Below, in pieces: positions 13,901-23,930 of a stretch of DNA of 64,000 nucleotides. Both the position numbers and the translations under genes were made by a program. Every line of letters begins with the position of its first letter. Position 1 is the first letter of the stretch. Source of the DNA: Pagrus major (lineage: Eukaryota > Chordata > Actinopteri > Spariformes > Sparidae); assembly GCF_040436345.1 (NCBI RefSeq), contig NC_133223.1:27126910-27190909 (forward strand). The letters are read 5' to 3'. The notes beneath the pieces were generated by a model that did no database searches, was not told the DNA's origin, and saw only the letters and a program-made list of their open reading frames with translations.

Positions 13901-14351
13901 ATGACACGAACTGAGAAGGACAAGGACAACTCTTTGAAATTTAAAGGAGGAGCAGAGGCAGGTATCTGGAAGCTTCTTCTCAAGGGTAGCAATAAATAAA
14001 AACCAAGGAGGAAGAAGGTAGAAACAGAGAGGGAAATAGAAGGAGACGCCCACACACCTACGGAGGAAGAGGGGCATGAACTTTTTCATATCTCTGGAAT
14101 CAGGAAAATAAACACAGTCAACTGTCACAACTGTCTGAACCTACATTGTCAGTCCTAAAATATTTATCTTCCGAGTTTGTTCTGCCTCTATATAAACACA
14201 ACGATGGACGGAGTGGACCATGACCCCCCCAGGTACCTTTGGTAAGGAGGCGGTCCCTGATGGAGACCCTGTGGGTGGAGTCGGAGGCTCCAGAGGCACG
14301 GCCCGTCTTTCCTCCATCATCCCTCTTCAGCTTACTGGCTAACGTAAGCAT
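7914..14351 (-). CDS. ube2f: NEDD8-conjugating enzyme E2 F, 5' part (three coding exons, continues beyond left edge)
   Basis: UBE2F transfers NEDD8 from the UBA3-NAE1 E1 to cullin-5 with RBX2. Three minus-strand coding pieces join in frame: 14351-14237 (from ATG, 38 codons plus 1 nt), 11998-11969 (30 nt) and 7979-7914 (66 nt). Exon 2 begins in the 5' UTR at 14423. The product starts [14 protein letters not shown], the E1-docking N-terminus of UBE2F, continues through [14 protein letters not shown] and [16 protein letters not shown], and stops after about 70 residues; human UBE2F, recalled from memory, has 185. Donors are AAAG|GTACCT, CCTT|GTAAGT and CCTG|GTAAGA, and each acceptor ends in CAG. 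The catalytic-cysteine region (HPNI, LSLLREHSIDG) was not seen between 1 and 7913, so it should lie off the left edge. Identification rests on remembered family sequence and is strong because phases and residues agree at both junctions. Confidence 0.93.
7980..11968. other. ube2f intron 3; no other gene seen
   Basis: Mostly unremarkable AT-rich intron sequence between the [10 protein letters not shown] exon and the [10 protein letters not shown] exon. The only classified content is the LINE-like fragment near 10.6-10.9 kb. Short frames here have no protein-like composition. Confidence 0.75.
10600..10936 (+). repeat. Degenerate LINE 3'-end fragment (RTE/Expander-like)
   Basis: Phrases such as CATACCTCCGCCAAGG, TCTGCACCAAAAGTTAATGG, CAAGTTTTGTGGAAATC and AATCCTGCTGACAAACCAAC match, from memory, a repeat tail seen very widely in teleost genomes and usually assigned to RTE-group LINEs. 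No open reading frame remains. Family assignment is from recall and needs a repeat-library search. Confidence 0.5.
11999..14236. other. ube2f intron 2; no other gene seen
   Basis: Intron between the ATG exon and the 30-nt exon. Apart from the inverted repeat at 13441-13625 I see no structured element and no credible exon. Confidence 0.75.
13441..13625. repeat. Long imperfect inverted repeat (hairpin-forming, MITE-like)
   Basis: Left arm from TCAGACACAC through GAGCCAAGGATGTTGTTA and AGGGCATCTCAGAGTTA is mirrored on the right by TAACTCTGAGATGCCCT, TAACAACATCCTTGGCTC and GGTGTGCCTGA. Arms are about 80 bp with a loop of roughly 35 bp. It is noncoding and most likely a foldback MITE. If transcribed within the ube2f pre-mRNA it would fold into a long hairpin. 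Confidence 0.8.
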
Positions 14352-14806
14352 GGCAACACTGCTGTGATCCGCCTCAGTCTGCCCCACGCTGCTCTGTGCT
14401 GCACTGCACTGCTGCTCAAATGCCTGACAATCGCACAAAGAACAGAACATAAATCAGTCACTTTAATCACACTGCAGAATACAGATAAAAATGGACATGT
14501 CTCTCTGGGCAAACCCTATTACAAATTTTAAAACATAACAGTTAAAGGTTTCTTGCACACAAAACAGTTTAATGTTTCGAAATTTCATGAGCACGTAATA
14601 ATTACGAGGTGGACACACTGTCACGGTTCATCTCACAGTCCAAGCACATGCACACACAATGAACTAACTCTAAATTGCTCACAGAAGTGACGCAGTTGTG
14701 AATGTGAATGGCTGTGCTGTCTAGACGTCTCAGCCCCATGACAGACTGATGAGCTGTACTCTGCCTCTAGCTCAGTGCACCGGAATAGACCCACAATGCT
14801 GCACAG

Positions 14807-15412
14807 TAGAGCTGCAGCTATTAATCAATTAGTCGATCTAAAGGAAATTAATCGCCAACTGTTTTTGATTATCAGTCATTTCTCAAGCAAAAACAACAAA
14901 CATTTGCAGCTGTTATCTTCTTGAAGGGGCTCTGTGGAACTTCTGTGTTGTGCTGGAAGCTGGTCGTTAGTTTATGTTAATGGACTCCATTACTTGAACG
15001 TTAGCTACTGCTGCTCTCTGTTAGCGGAGAGCAAAGACGCACTATTACGAGGCACTGGAGAATGGTGCAACAAGTCAAATCCTTTGGACTGTCACGGAAA
15101 ATCTGACCCGAATCCTTCACAGAGAAACCCACAGTCGTCCGCAGGCAACCAAGAGAGATGGGGAAGGTCTCATTTTTCACATCATGTTATAATCCGCTCA
15201 CATATAGCCAATAAAAAAGTGATTATTCCATGTAAATTGCTAGAAATTGATACATAGAGCTCCCTTAAATGTAAGGATTTGCTGCTTTTCATTGTCATTT
15301 ATGATAGGAAATGAAGACTTTTCTGACATTTAAAGACTAAACAAACAACCAATTAATTATGAAAATAATCAGCAAATTAGTAGATTAATGAAAATAATCA
15401 TTAGTTGCCCTA
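14807..15412. mobile_element. hAT-like MITE, interrupted by a second MITE
   Basis: It starts TAGAGCTGCAGCTATTAATC and ends ATCATTAGTTGCCCTA, belonging to the same family as 7028-7273. Flanks are CTGCACAG (14799-14806) and CTACACAG (15413-15420), an 8-bp target duplication with one mismatch. Removing the inner insertion leaves an element of about 260 bp, close to the other copy. Confidence 0.8.
14925..15264. mobile_element. TTAA-type MITE nested in a hAT-like MITE
   Basis: Ends AGGGGCTCTGTGGA and the inverse of TACATAGAGCTCCCT form terminal inverted repeats, flanked by TTGA at 14921-14924 and TTAA at 15265-15268. The 107-codon frame inside is chance sequence with no recognisable domain. It inserted after the surrounding element. 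Confidence 0.7.
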
Positions 15413-16556
15413 CTACACAGATTAAGTGGATATAGACAACGGAAAGGTGACAGATGGGGGAAAAATAATACAGAGAGAATGATCTTTAAGGGTAAACTAT
15501 ATCCAAAGTCTGAGCAAAGATCTGTTTTGAAATGATAAATCTTGTGATCTTTTTCACATTAAGCCAGCATTTCTACATGAAGTATCACAATAAACACATA
15601 AACACATCTTTCATCGACCTATATTTAGGCTATCTACAAAGTGGATCCAATGGTAATGGTAAAAAGGACAGAAAAGGCAAGTGTCTAACAAGTGTTTAAT
15701 AGGGAAATGATTAGGTTCATGTCTACTCCTTCCTGTACTCACTTTAGCAATAAACTGACTACTACAACATCATTAATTACAGTGGAATAATGAAGTGCTT
15801 CATATTGATTAAGGGTAGCCGACTGCAATTAGACTCCTGTTGTGGAAAGACGTGCGAGGCTACAGGTCGCCTTATAGTGTAAGTGTTGAGCAGTCTTGTT
15901 ATATGTGATTAATTGCAATACACTGAGGTGATTAATACGACAACCTCTTGCCGAATTGCTTTCCTTTACACAAAGCCTTCCCTCAGCAACAGATAAAAGC
16001 TGCACAATAAAAGCCAAAGGAGTTAATAATCGTGATCAACTCAAGCTTGCTTTCAGAGAAATGAGGAGTTAGAAAATACTGTGTTTCGCAATATGTACCG
16101 AGAGACATATACTGTTTGATATTACTATGCCATCTGATGAAAGATACTAAAACCAAACATTAATACATTGTGTTCTTCAGTAGTGGTTAATCAGCTGAAA
16201 AAAAAATGTGATCTTTGATGCGCTCACTCAATTATCTGATAAAGGTGAGTGTACCAGACAGAGGGGAGCCTTCAGAGACAAGCATCACAAATCTTCCTAA
16301 ATAATATTCAACAGATTCTCTGTAACAGTAAAGTAACAAGAAGAGAAAAGAGTACTTCAGGTCATGCTCCTGCCAACTTTCCAATTAACGGTGCTGCTGG
16401 AGGAGGCCATTATCTCTGGCGTGACATTGTTAAACTCAGGGAAAAAAGCATTTACACTTTGTAAATATGTCTTCTGGTAACTATCAATGCCATGCAACAC
16501 TAACTGCCTAAGTGGTTGAGTACTCAATTCCGGGGAGTGTTTCTTGAGCCTTTTAA

Positions 16557-16901
16557 AGGTCTAGTGTGTAGGATTTATGCGAATATATTGGCAGAAATTG
16601 AATATAATATTCATCATTATGGTTTCATTAGTGTATCATCACTTGAAACTAAGAATCGTTGTGTTTAAAATACCTTAGAATGAGCCATTTTTATCTGCAG
16701 AGGAAGCAGGTCCTCTTCCACAGAGTCCAGCATGTTTCTACAGTAGCCCAGAACGGACAAACCAAACACTTGATCCAAAGAGGGTGTTTCGTTTTCCATG
16801 TTTTTATCAGCCACCATAGGGGGTGAGACAAGGTTGGTATCTTGTTTGTTGCAGTCTGCAACCTCATTGCTAGATGCCACCAAATCCTACATAGTGGTCC
16901 T
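16557..16901. mobile_element. MITE of a common teleost type
   Basis: The left end AGGTCTAGTGTGTAGGATTT is mirrored by AAATCCTACATAGTGGTCCT at the right end, with an inner segment complementary to GGTGGCATCTAGCAATGAGG. The left end abuts TTAA; the right flank is not clearly TTAA. It is noncoding. I recall this family as abundant in percomorph fish. Confidence 0.75.
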
Positions 16902-16985
16902 GTTTATTGGATTAAAGTAAACTGCTATCAAACTATATATAACCATATATACATATATATATATTCTTTCTTGTGACAAATGTAC

Positions 16986-17048
16986 TTATTGTAAGTCGCT
17001 TTAGACAAAAGCGTCTGCTAAATGCCCTAAATGTAAATGTAAATGTAA
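16986..17048 (+). repeat. L2-type LINE or partner-SINE 3' tail
   Basis: TTATTGTAAGTCGCTTTAGA and AAAAGCGTCTGCTAAATG followed by (ATGTAA)-like repeats is the tail module that fish SINEs share with L2-group LINEs. Only the tail is present. Confidence 0.65.
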
Positions 17049-17999
17049 CTTTCAATATTAAGAAGCCAACTGTATTATTATCATCACAACCTTTCATTTT
17101 GTTGTATAATCACAAATAAATTACAATAAAACTTGTCCATTGAAATCGAAAAACACAAACTCCAGATTCACATCACAATGAGATGCCTGCCTTTAAATTA
17201 AAAAAACAGCATACAGCATATCCACATCTAAAACTGCAATACATAACTAGTAAAGCAACTTTCAGGAACATCAAAGGACATTTACAACCACCATGATACA
17301 CTGCTTGCGTCACTCAGGTAAGGCAGGCTAATGTAGTTCAGTCTTGCTGATAACTTCTTCTGTTATGAAAATGTCCCCTTTACCCTAAGTTTCTGCTAAC
17401 ACCACTGCTCTTTCATTGTTGTACTATTTCACAGGTGGTCAGAGTTCTTTTAGAGAGTTCATTCTGCACTCTGTCCACTCTGTGCGTCCAGTCTGAGCTC
17501 GTGTGGGGAGCAGCAGTGGCAGGGGGTGATGGTGTCAGGTGTCAGCGAGTCCATATAATGTGTGTCACTGAGTCTGACTCAACACCCACCTGCCTCAGCT
17601 GTCACTCACTGCACCCTGGAGTGTGCTCACTGACACAGACGACCTGGATGTTACTCAAAAGGAACAGGGCCATGCAGCATAAGCAGACAACATAGTTGGC
17701 AGAAGATACATATAGAAACACAGACTGATGATGATCGCATGAAATATCTTCTTGTCCTAATGTGCACTCACTCCAAAGTACAAATCTGTTTAGTGTATAT
17801 CGAGCTTATCTACTATAACCACATTTAATCATTGTTAGCATATGGAGTAAGATCACCTGCTCAGTAAAAAAAAAAAGAGAAAAAAAAGCTATAGCTTGCC
17901 TTTAATTTTAAAATGTTCCCTGTAACTCATGGTAGACAAAAACTACATGAGTCCAGGTAACTTAGCTATGGTAGTCCACCAAGACAAAACCTCTTGTAG

Positions 18000-18640
18000 C
18001 ACTGCAACCAAGGGAAACAGACTTCGGATCCATGCTAATGTAAACACTCTTATAAGTTAGTTAAGTTACCGCCCCGTCGCTGCCCTATTAGCTCGTTAAC
18101 GAACCGTAATAACGAGCTGCTATCTCTGCTAATTACAGCTAGCTAAGCACAGTGCCCGAGCTTTAAACCAGCCTCAGCTCAGGCTCATTCCTCGCACATG
18201 TGTGTAACTGCACTAAAACATTTCACTTGTTTTATTATGTGAGGACACACGTTTAAGTTGTTAACAAAAGTACCCGTGCTAGCCAGCGTTAGCTTGTGTG
18301 TTATCTGAGCGTTGTTTTTTGTTTTTTTTTACCTGCTGTCTCGGAGCTAGCGCTCCGTGCTACACCATAATCAGCCGCCCTCCTCTGTTCACGTCAACGG
18401 CAGCCTGCGGCTCCAGCCCGGGGTTAAAGGAGACACCTTCGACTGTAAATAACTGCGAAAATATTTTATTTAGGGGCTCCGAGTGGATATGAACTGATTG
18501 GAGAATCAGCTGTCAGAACTTCGTTCCGGTGTCATGGGCAACGGAAGCGCAGTGAATGTCCGGTCGTTATTGTTGTCCGTGTAGACATGGCGGCAGATAA
18601 ACAGTTCCGCGGTACATGAGTTCTCAAAGGTTCCGGCTTG
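18000..18640. promoter_or_regulatory. Probable ube2f promoter region
   Basis: This stretch holds more CpG dinucleotides and G+C than the AT-rich DNA on both sides, repeated GCTAGC/GCTAGC-like words, and the putative first-exon donor at 18333. It is the likely start site of ube2f on the minus strand. On the plus strand, an ATG in a GACATGGCGGCAG context at about 18587 could mark a divergent transcript, but the frame closes after 10 codons and no continuation was found. Confidence 0.4.
18333..18500 (-). other. ube2f: Candidate noncoding first exon of ube2f
   Basis: On the minus strand GACAGCAG|GTAAAAAAAA gives a splice donor at 18333 in a stretch of higher GC and CpG than its surroundings. The next acceptor in the right order is that of the ATG exon at 14423. 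The gene's start codon lies inside that second exon, so an untranslated first exon is expected. The 5' limit is a guess; no TATA box is evident. Assignment is inferred from position and donor only. Confidence 0.45.
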
Positions 18641-19076
18641 AAAATTAAAATACAGTCACTAAACCTGCTGGTAGTGAATGGAGCAGAAATCAATGTGATT
18701 ATTCATGTTGATTCATTTACAGTTATTACACTGTCTAATTTTTCAAATCCCCTTTCAATCAAAACATTTTTTTTGTTTTCCTCCAGCTGAATGTTTAAGC
18801 TTCACTGTTAAGAACGATGTGTGTGTGGAGTTGGACACTAGAAGGCTATTTTCACATTCACTGATGAAAATGTAAATTTTGTCTCTGCTCATTAAAAAAT
18901 CTGATTTTAGAAAGGCAGGGCCTGCGAGCACTGATTTGTGACATCATAAATAGTTTGCAAGCTATTCCTGGTTCAATATTCAGCTTAAAGCCTTCAGTGC
19001 ACATACACTGAGAATGGATTTAGCAGTGAAGTAGGAGGAATCTTTTGTCCATCAGATAAACTTTTGGAAAGGATTT

Positions 19077-19096
19077 ATATATATATATGTATTTAT

Positions 19097-19180
<84 letters not shown>
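19077..19180. repeat. (TA)n microsatellite
   Basis: About 100 bases of nearly pure TA alternation with a TATGTATTTATATACATACA lead-in. Self-complementary, able to extrude cruciforms, and a likely assembly or length-variation hot spot. The Tyr-Ile frame across it is not a gene. Confidence 0.95.
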
Positions 19181-19182
<2 letters not shown>

Positions 19183-19284
19183 TGAAGATAGATTGAAAGA
19201 TGATTTAACTTGTTTTGTGGAAAAACGATATCCGACACAAATTATTATTTATTATTATTATTACCCCGGTCTGCCCTCTGTCCT

Positions 19285-19286
<2 letters not shown>

Positions 19287-19314
<28 letters not shown>
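19287..19314. repeat. (AC)n microsatellite
   Basis: Short pure AC tract of about 14 units, 100 bp from the TA tract. Confidence 0.95.
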
Positions 19315-19319
<5 letters not shown>

Positions 19320-20904
19320 CATACACATACTCATGCCTTGAAATGAGCACCGTTTGCAAAATAAAAAACTGGGACTCGCTGTCGGACAGAACAGCTCATT
19401 CTTTCTTGGAGCAAACCCAACTCATCCTAAAGTATGTGGACAAAGCTGTGATTCAGTTGTTATGAAGCCAGGGGCGCGGGGGCTGTCACTGTAAACAAGA
19501 GCATGTTCTTGACTGACCTGCCTGGTTCGATGAAAGTTTTAAAAAAAGAGGAGTCTATTAATCTTGGAGCGGATGGTTATATTGTATTTCATCTACATCT
19601 GTTTGGACAGGTGCTGGCCATCAGGCTTTCTGCGATGCTCACACGCCGAAGGATTTGCCCCCGTGACAATGTTATGTTCACTCACTCCTTTCACATGGTG
19701 TGCTTTAACACTTTGCTTTTGTTAGTCAGTGGAGGCTGACTGAGGACAAAGCATCTGTTTGTATTTTTAGGAGTGGGGCACGTTGTACAGTTGTAACAAG
19801 ACCAAAGACAGCAGCTGAATAAATTCTTTCAATTGGATTTCGATGAGCGGAATATTAAAAACAGTATGAAGAATAACATCCAAAGAATGAATAGGTAAAA
19901 CTAAGCATTAAGGGAAGAGAGAGTCGGAGGAAGAGATAGAGAACAAAGGGTCAGAAAACCAGATGGGATCAAGAATTCTAGACAGGCAGGACAGTTTTCT
20001 GAGCATACTACAACAACAAATAAAATGTTCCATCCTCTCATCAAATGACCCACAAAAGAGAAAATTCCAGCACTGAAGTGGAAAACTCTCTCTTTGAAAT
20101 GTAATGTTTCTGTCACTTCAGGGTCTTCAAACTCAACAGGAGCGTAAAGATGGAGATAATAAATGTTTCTCGTGCTTTTCTACCCAAAGGGGGCAATTAA
20201 TTGGTGCAGGATGCGCCTTCAGGAGTAACAGACTTCTGTTTATCTTTGCAAACAGCTCTGGAAAAATGAAATTTTTAAATTAGCTTCTGTCAACGTCGAT
20301 GTCTGCAGCCCACAGAAGTCAGAAAACATCTGCTGCCTGCCTGCCAGAAACAGAAATATTAAACGCGGCCTGAAGATATGAGCATTTTTCTCCTGGGCTA
20401 TTAAACTGCTCTCCTCACTTACATCCAGTCACTCAGGTTACTTCACTGATGGAACAGGTCATGCAAAATGTTTGTCTCATCAGTGACTCTGTTTATACAC
20501 CTCACGATGCATATGCGATAATGTGCATCCCCTTAACTTAACATCGAATTAATGTTTGGCATTTTAACCCCATTCGTGGTCATTGCTTATACCTTTTCGT
20601 CAATAAGTGACCTTAATATTCATTTGCAGCAGCACAGATCAGTCAACCATTTTTAAACCACAGATGGAAATAGTGGGTGTTTTGTTTCCTGCAAATTTGA
20701 ATGTAAAATTAGATGCACAAGAATATGAACTTTAAGCTGGGTGTATTTTGCTCGTTTACTGAAGGAACAGTTTCTGAATATGGCCGAGTGCCATTCTCAT
20801 TGATTTTTTTTATACTTTCACAGTATTTATACAGCACGTAGACCTGCTTTATAATAAAAAAAAGACTTGGTAGCCACACTTTCTACACTATGAGACCTTT
20901 AAAA

Positions 20905-21005
20905 CTGAGGAGATCACCAAAGTCAGTAGGATTCATCCTCTGGGAACCATGAATCTCTTTACACAGTTTCATGGTAATCTATCCAATAGTTCATAATATA
21001 TTAAA
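20905..21005. repeat. Fragment of a dispersed teleost repeat
   Basis: GATCACCAAAGTCAGTAGGA, TTCATCCTCTGGGAACCATG and CAGTTTCATGGTAATCTATC match, from memory, a fragment found in many teleost introns and often annotated as a LINE 3' end. No coding capacity. Confidence 0.45.
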
Positions 21006-23315
21006 TTGAACTGCCATCTAAACCTTTCACTTACAACACTGCTTTAATGTATTTTGTTTGTATTGTATTTGTTGTATTTTTGTGTTAAACCAGCAGTTAC
21101 TCTGTAAGTACATTAAAGTGACATCTGGCTGTCAATTGCGATCAGACTGGGACTGTGACTGTGGCAGCAGTGACAGCAGCCCCAGTGGCTCCAATCTTAA
21201 TCATGTAAAACCAAAGTGTTACACCTGAGGCTCCGCTCTCCCTGCTGGACCACATGACCCGAAATGTGAGGGTGGTGTCTGCTCAGTTTAAGGGAAAGAA
21301 CTTCTCTGCAACAACGTGACTAATGCACATGTCATAAAGAAACAAATCCATGTTTGCTTTCGTCAGCTGCACTGTTGCTATAACCCATAGGCTGGTTAGA
21401 AAACCAAGAAGTACTCCATGCTCTCTTTCTGAAATAAATAAGAGAGAATAAGTACTTTTGTGCAAGCAGATGCCTGAACAAACACTGGCATCATGCTGTT
21501 TTTTAAACTAAGTTGAGATACTAAAATCTTAATAAAACTTGAGCAGCAGCAGTTGGTTTTAAGAGGCTTGAGTCTCTGATTTTAGTGTTTCAGGCGCCCA
21601 TTTGTCATTTCAGAAAAAGACGTATACAGCCATTACCAACACATTACAGGACACCAACTGACTGAGTAGCTCCTCACATCTGTTTTCCCCTCAGGGTCCC
21701 ATTAGATTAGGTCTAAATCTCTGAGCTGATACTCAGATATAAATGTAAAGAGTGTGACTTGAGAGCAACGGGACGTCTTTTAACAATAAATGGGCAATGA
21801 CACAGGAGAAAAGTTGGTGGCGGTACTTTGTTGTACCGTCCTCAGACATGTTGTAATCTGATGTGCATCATGTACAAGAGTCACAGGCTCATAGCCATCA
21901 GAAGCTTATCACCAGGTGACTCATGTATTGAGGAAAAATGAGGAGGAATTTGACCTCCTGTTATGGAGTACAGCACACTCCAAACAGAAGAAAAAAATAA
22001 ATGGGAATGTTTTTTATTGGAAATTAATATATTGTGCGCTTCGTTAAACTTATGACAATGAACTTTTAACTGGTTTTGAAACTGGTTATGTCTATAACTG
22101 TATTGTATGGCGATTAAATAACTTTTATTTTTGGCGGATCGTTGAGGATGAAGTGATGAGTCTCACAGCCTGAGGAAAGAAACTCTGCTGTAGTCAGCAC
22201 CAAAACAGTTTTCTTTGTTTCACCATCATCTTTTATCCACTGGGACTATCAGAATTAACACACAACACTGTCAATGAGGAGCTGGAAACATCTGTACAGC
22301 AGAAACATCTGACACCCTCACTGTTTTACAGAACTGCTCATTTGGGTTTGAAGTCAGTCCAGCTCACTCTGCAGGGTTCAGAGAAACGAGAAACAAGTGA
22401 ACAAGAGTTCACTGAAAGTGTGAGTTACTATCTCGGCCAGAAACACATTTGCGTGTGTCACAGTGAAAATGATTTTAGAGTCTCTCTCTCTCTCTCTCAC
22501 ACACACACGAACACACTGTTCTTTGGAACAACACATTTCTGTTTAATCAGTGAAGTCCTCCTTGTTTGAATATGGAAGGAGGAGGAGGAAATAGGTTTGT
22601 CGTGACTTATACAAATGACTACGCAAATGAGCTGAGTCATATTTGTGTATTCAAATATGAGTGCTGAAAAGAAGTCTTGTTTGATAATTCTCTGTGGTGA
22701 ACTTTGAGTGGTGTACGACTCCTGAATGACCCTGTTAATAACAGATATATACAAACCAATAAGGACGATGGCCAATTTGTGTGTGTGTCAGTGTATAAAA
22801 GTGAAATCTGTGACAGACACTGATACACTAGAAGCAGCTCAGTCGCCAGAAGAAAATGTTGGTATTGTAGGTTCTTGTGAACCAGGGATATACATTTCAT
22901 ATGTGTTATATCAACATTTCTACCGAACATGTCATATCAAGTTCAGATAAGAGGAGAAGAGGGTGATGGTGGCATGACAGCCAGGCGAGACGGCTGTCAA
23001 GCGGGAGACCACAGTTCAAGATGGCATTTCAACATTTATAAGCACAAAACCACTGGATATTTTCAATGAGATTTAATGAGATTCCAGCTAGAAACTGGAT
23101 GTCTCTGGCGATTTGCAGTCGTGTTCATGGCGACAGAACCAGATTAGTGTAAACATGATGTTCAGTGACTTTTGTGCTTAAACCTAAGCAGAGCATAAGC
23201 ACAGCCCTAACATAAACACTGAACCTAAACAGAAAGTTTCCATATATCTTATTTATTTGTTTATTTGACAGGGACAGTTCAACGCTTCTTAGCTGAGTCA
23301 GCGTTTGCTGTAAGC

Positions 23316-23930
23316 CGGTGTTTCTCAAACTTTTTCCAGACCAAGGACCACTTAACAACTTAAAAAAACCTCACAGACCACCTGGCGTTCACTTCCCAGC
23401 ATCCTCAAAAACAATCAACCTACTTAAACTGTATTATTCAAATTATAGCCGAATTAGATGGCGGTCTTGCAAAATAGCCTCGCCTGCTCTTTCATCACTG
23501 TCTCCGTTGCCGTCTTAACCGGAAGAATAGAGACATCAGTGTTGCAATGTCTGGCTCTAAACTGGAGAATTTTTTGTTTCACATAACGGTCAAGGGCTGA
23601 TCGTTTTCTACATAAATCATAAAATCGGTGTAAATATGTTGTGCAGGCAGTGTTGCAAGACGGTCCCGAAATGTTTGGTTACATTGCTGAAGCCTGACAA
23701 CACAACAGAAAAGCCGATTCAAATAATAAGGTTTGAATTGACATACAAGTTGATTTAATATTAAAAACAATGCATCTGTCCTACTCACTACAAGTTATGA
23801 GGAGGTTGGAGTCAATCAATGTCGCATACAGTTTGAGAAACACATAATATTTTACCAAATCTACTCGAGGACCACTAGGGGACTCTGGCGGACCATTAGT
23901 GGTTCACAGACCACACTTTGAGAAAGGCTG
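23316..23930. mobile_element. Non-autonomous hAT-like DNA transposon
   Basis: The left end CGGTGTTTCTCAAACTTTTT and the inverse of the right end, CAGCCTTTCTCAAAGTGTGG, form terminal inverted repeats about 615 bp apart. Subterminal ACCAAGGACCACT and GAGGACCACTAGGGG motifs are typical of this fish family. I could not define a clean target duplication. No transposase frame. Confidence 0.6.

Larger units (their letters stand above)
14424..18332. other. ube2f intron 1; repeat-rich, no other gene seen
   Basis: Holds the nested MITEs at 14807-15412, the MITE at 16557-16901, an L2/SINE tail at 16986-17048 and a poly-A-rich patch near 17867. No exon-like frame was found. Confidence 0.7.

Noticed and set aside
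14934-15257. 107-codon plus-strand frame
   Set aside because: Lies exactly inside the nested MITE with terminal inverted repeats; no protein family resemblance.
19020-19238. Tyr-Ile repeat frame
   Set aside because: Translation of the (TA)n tract; no coding support.
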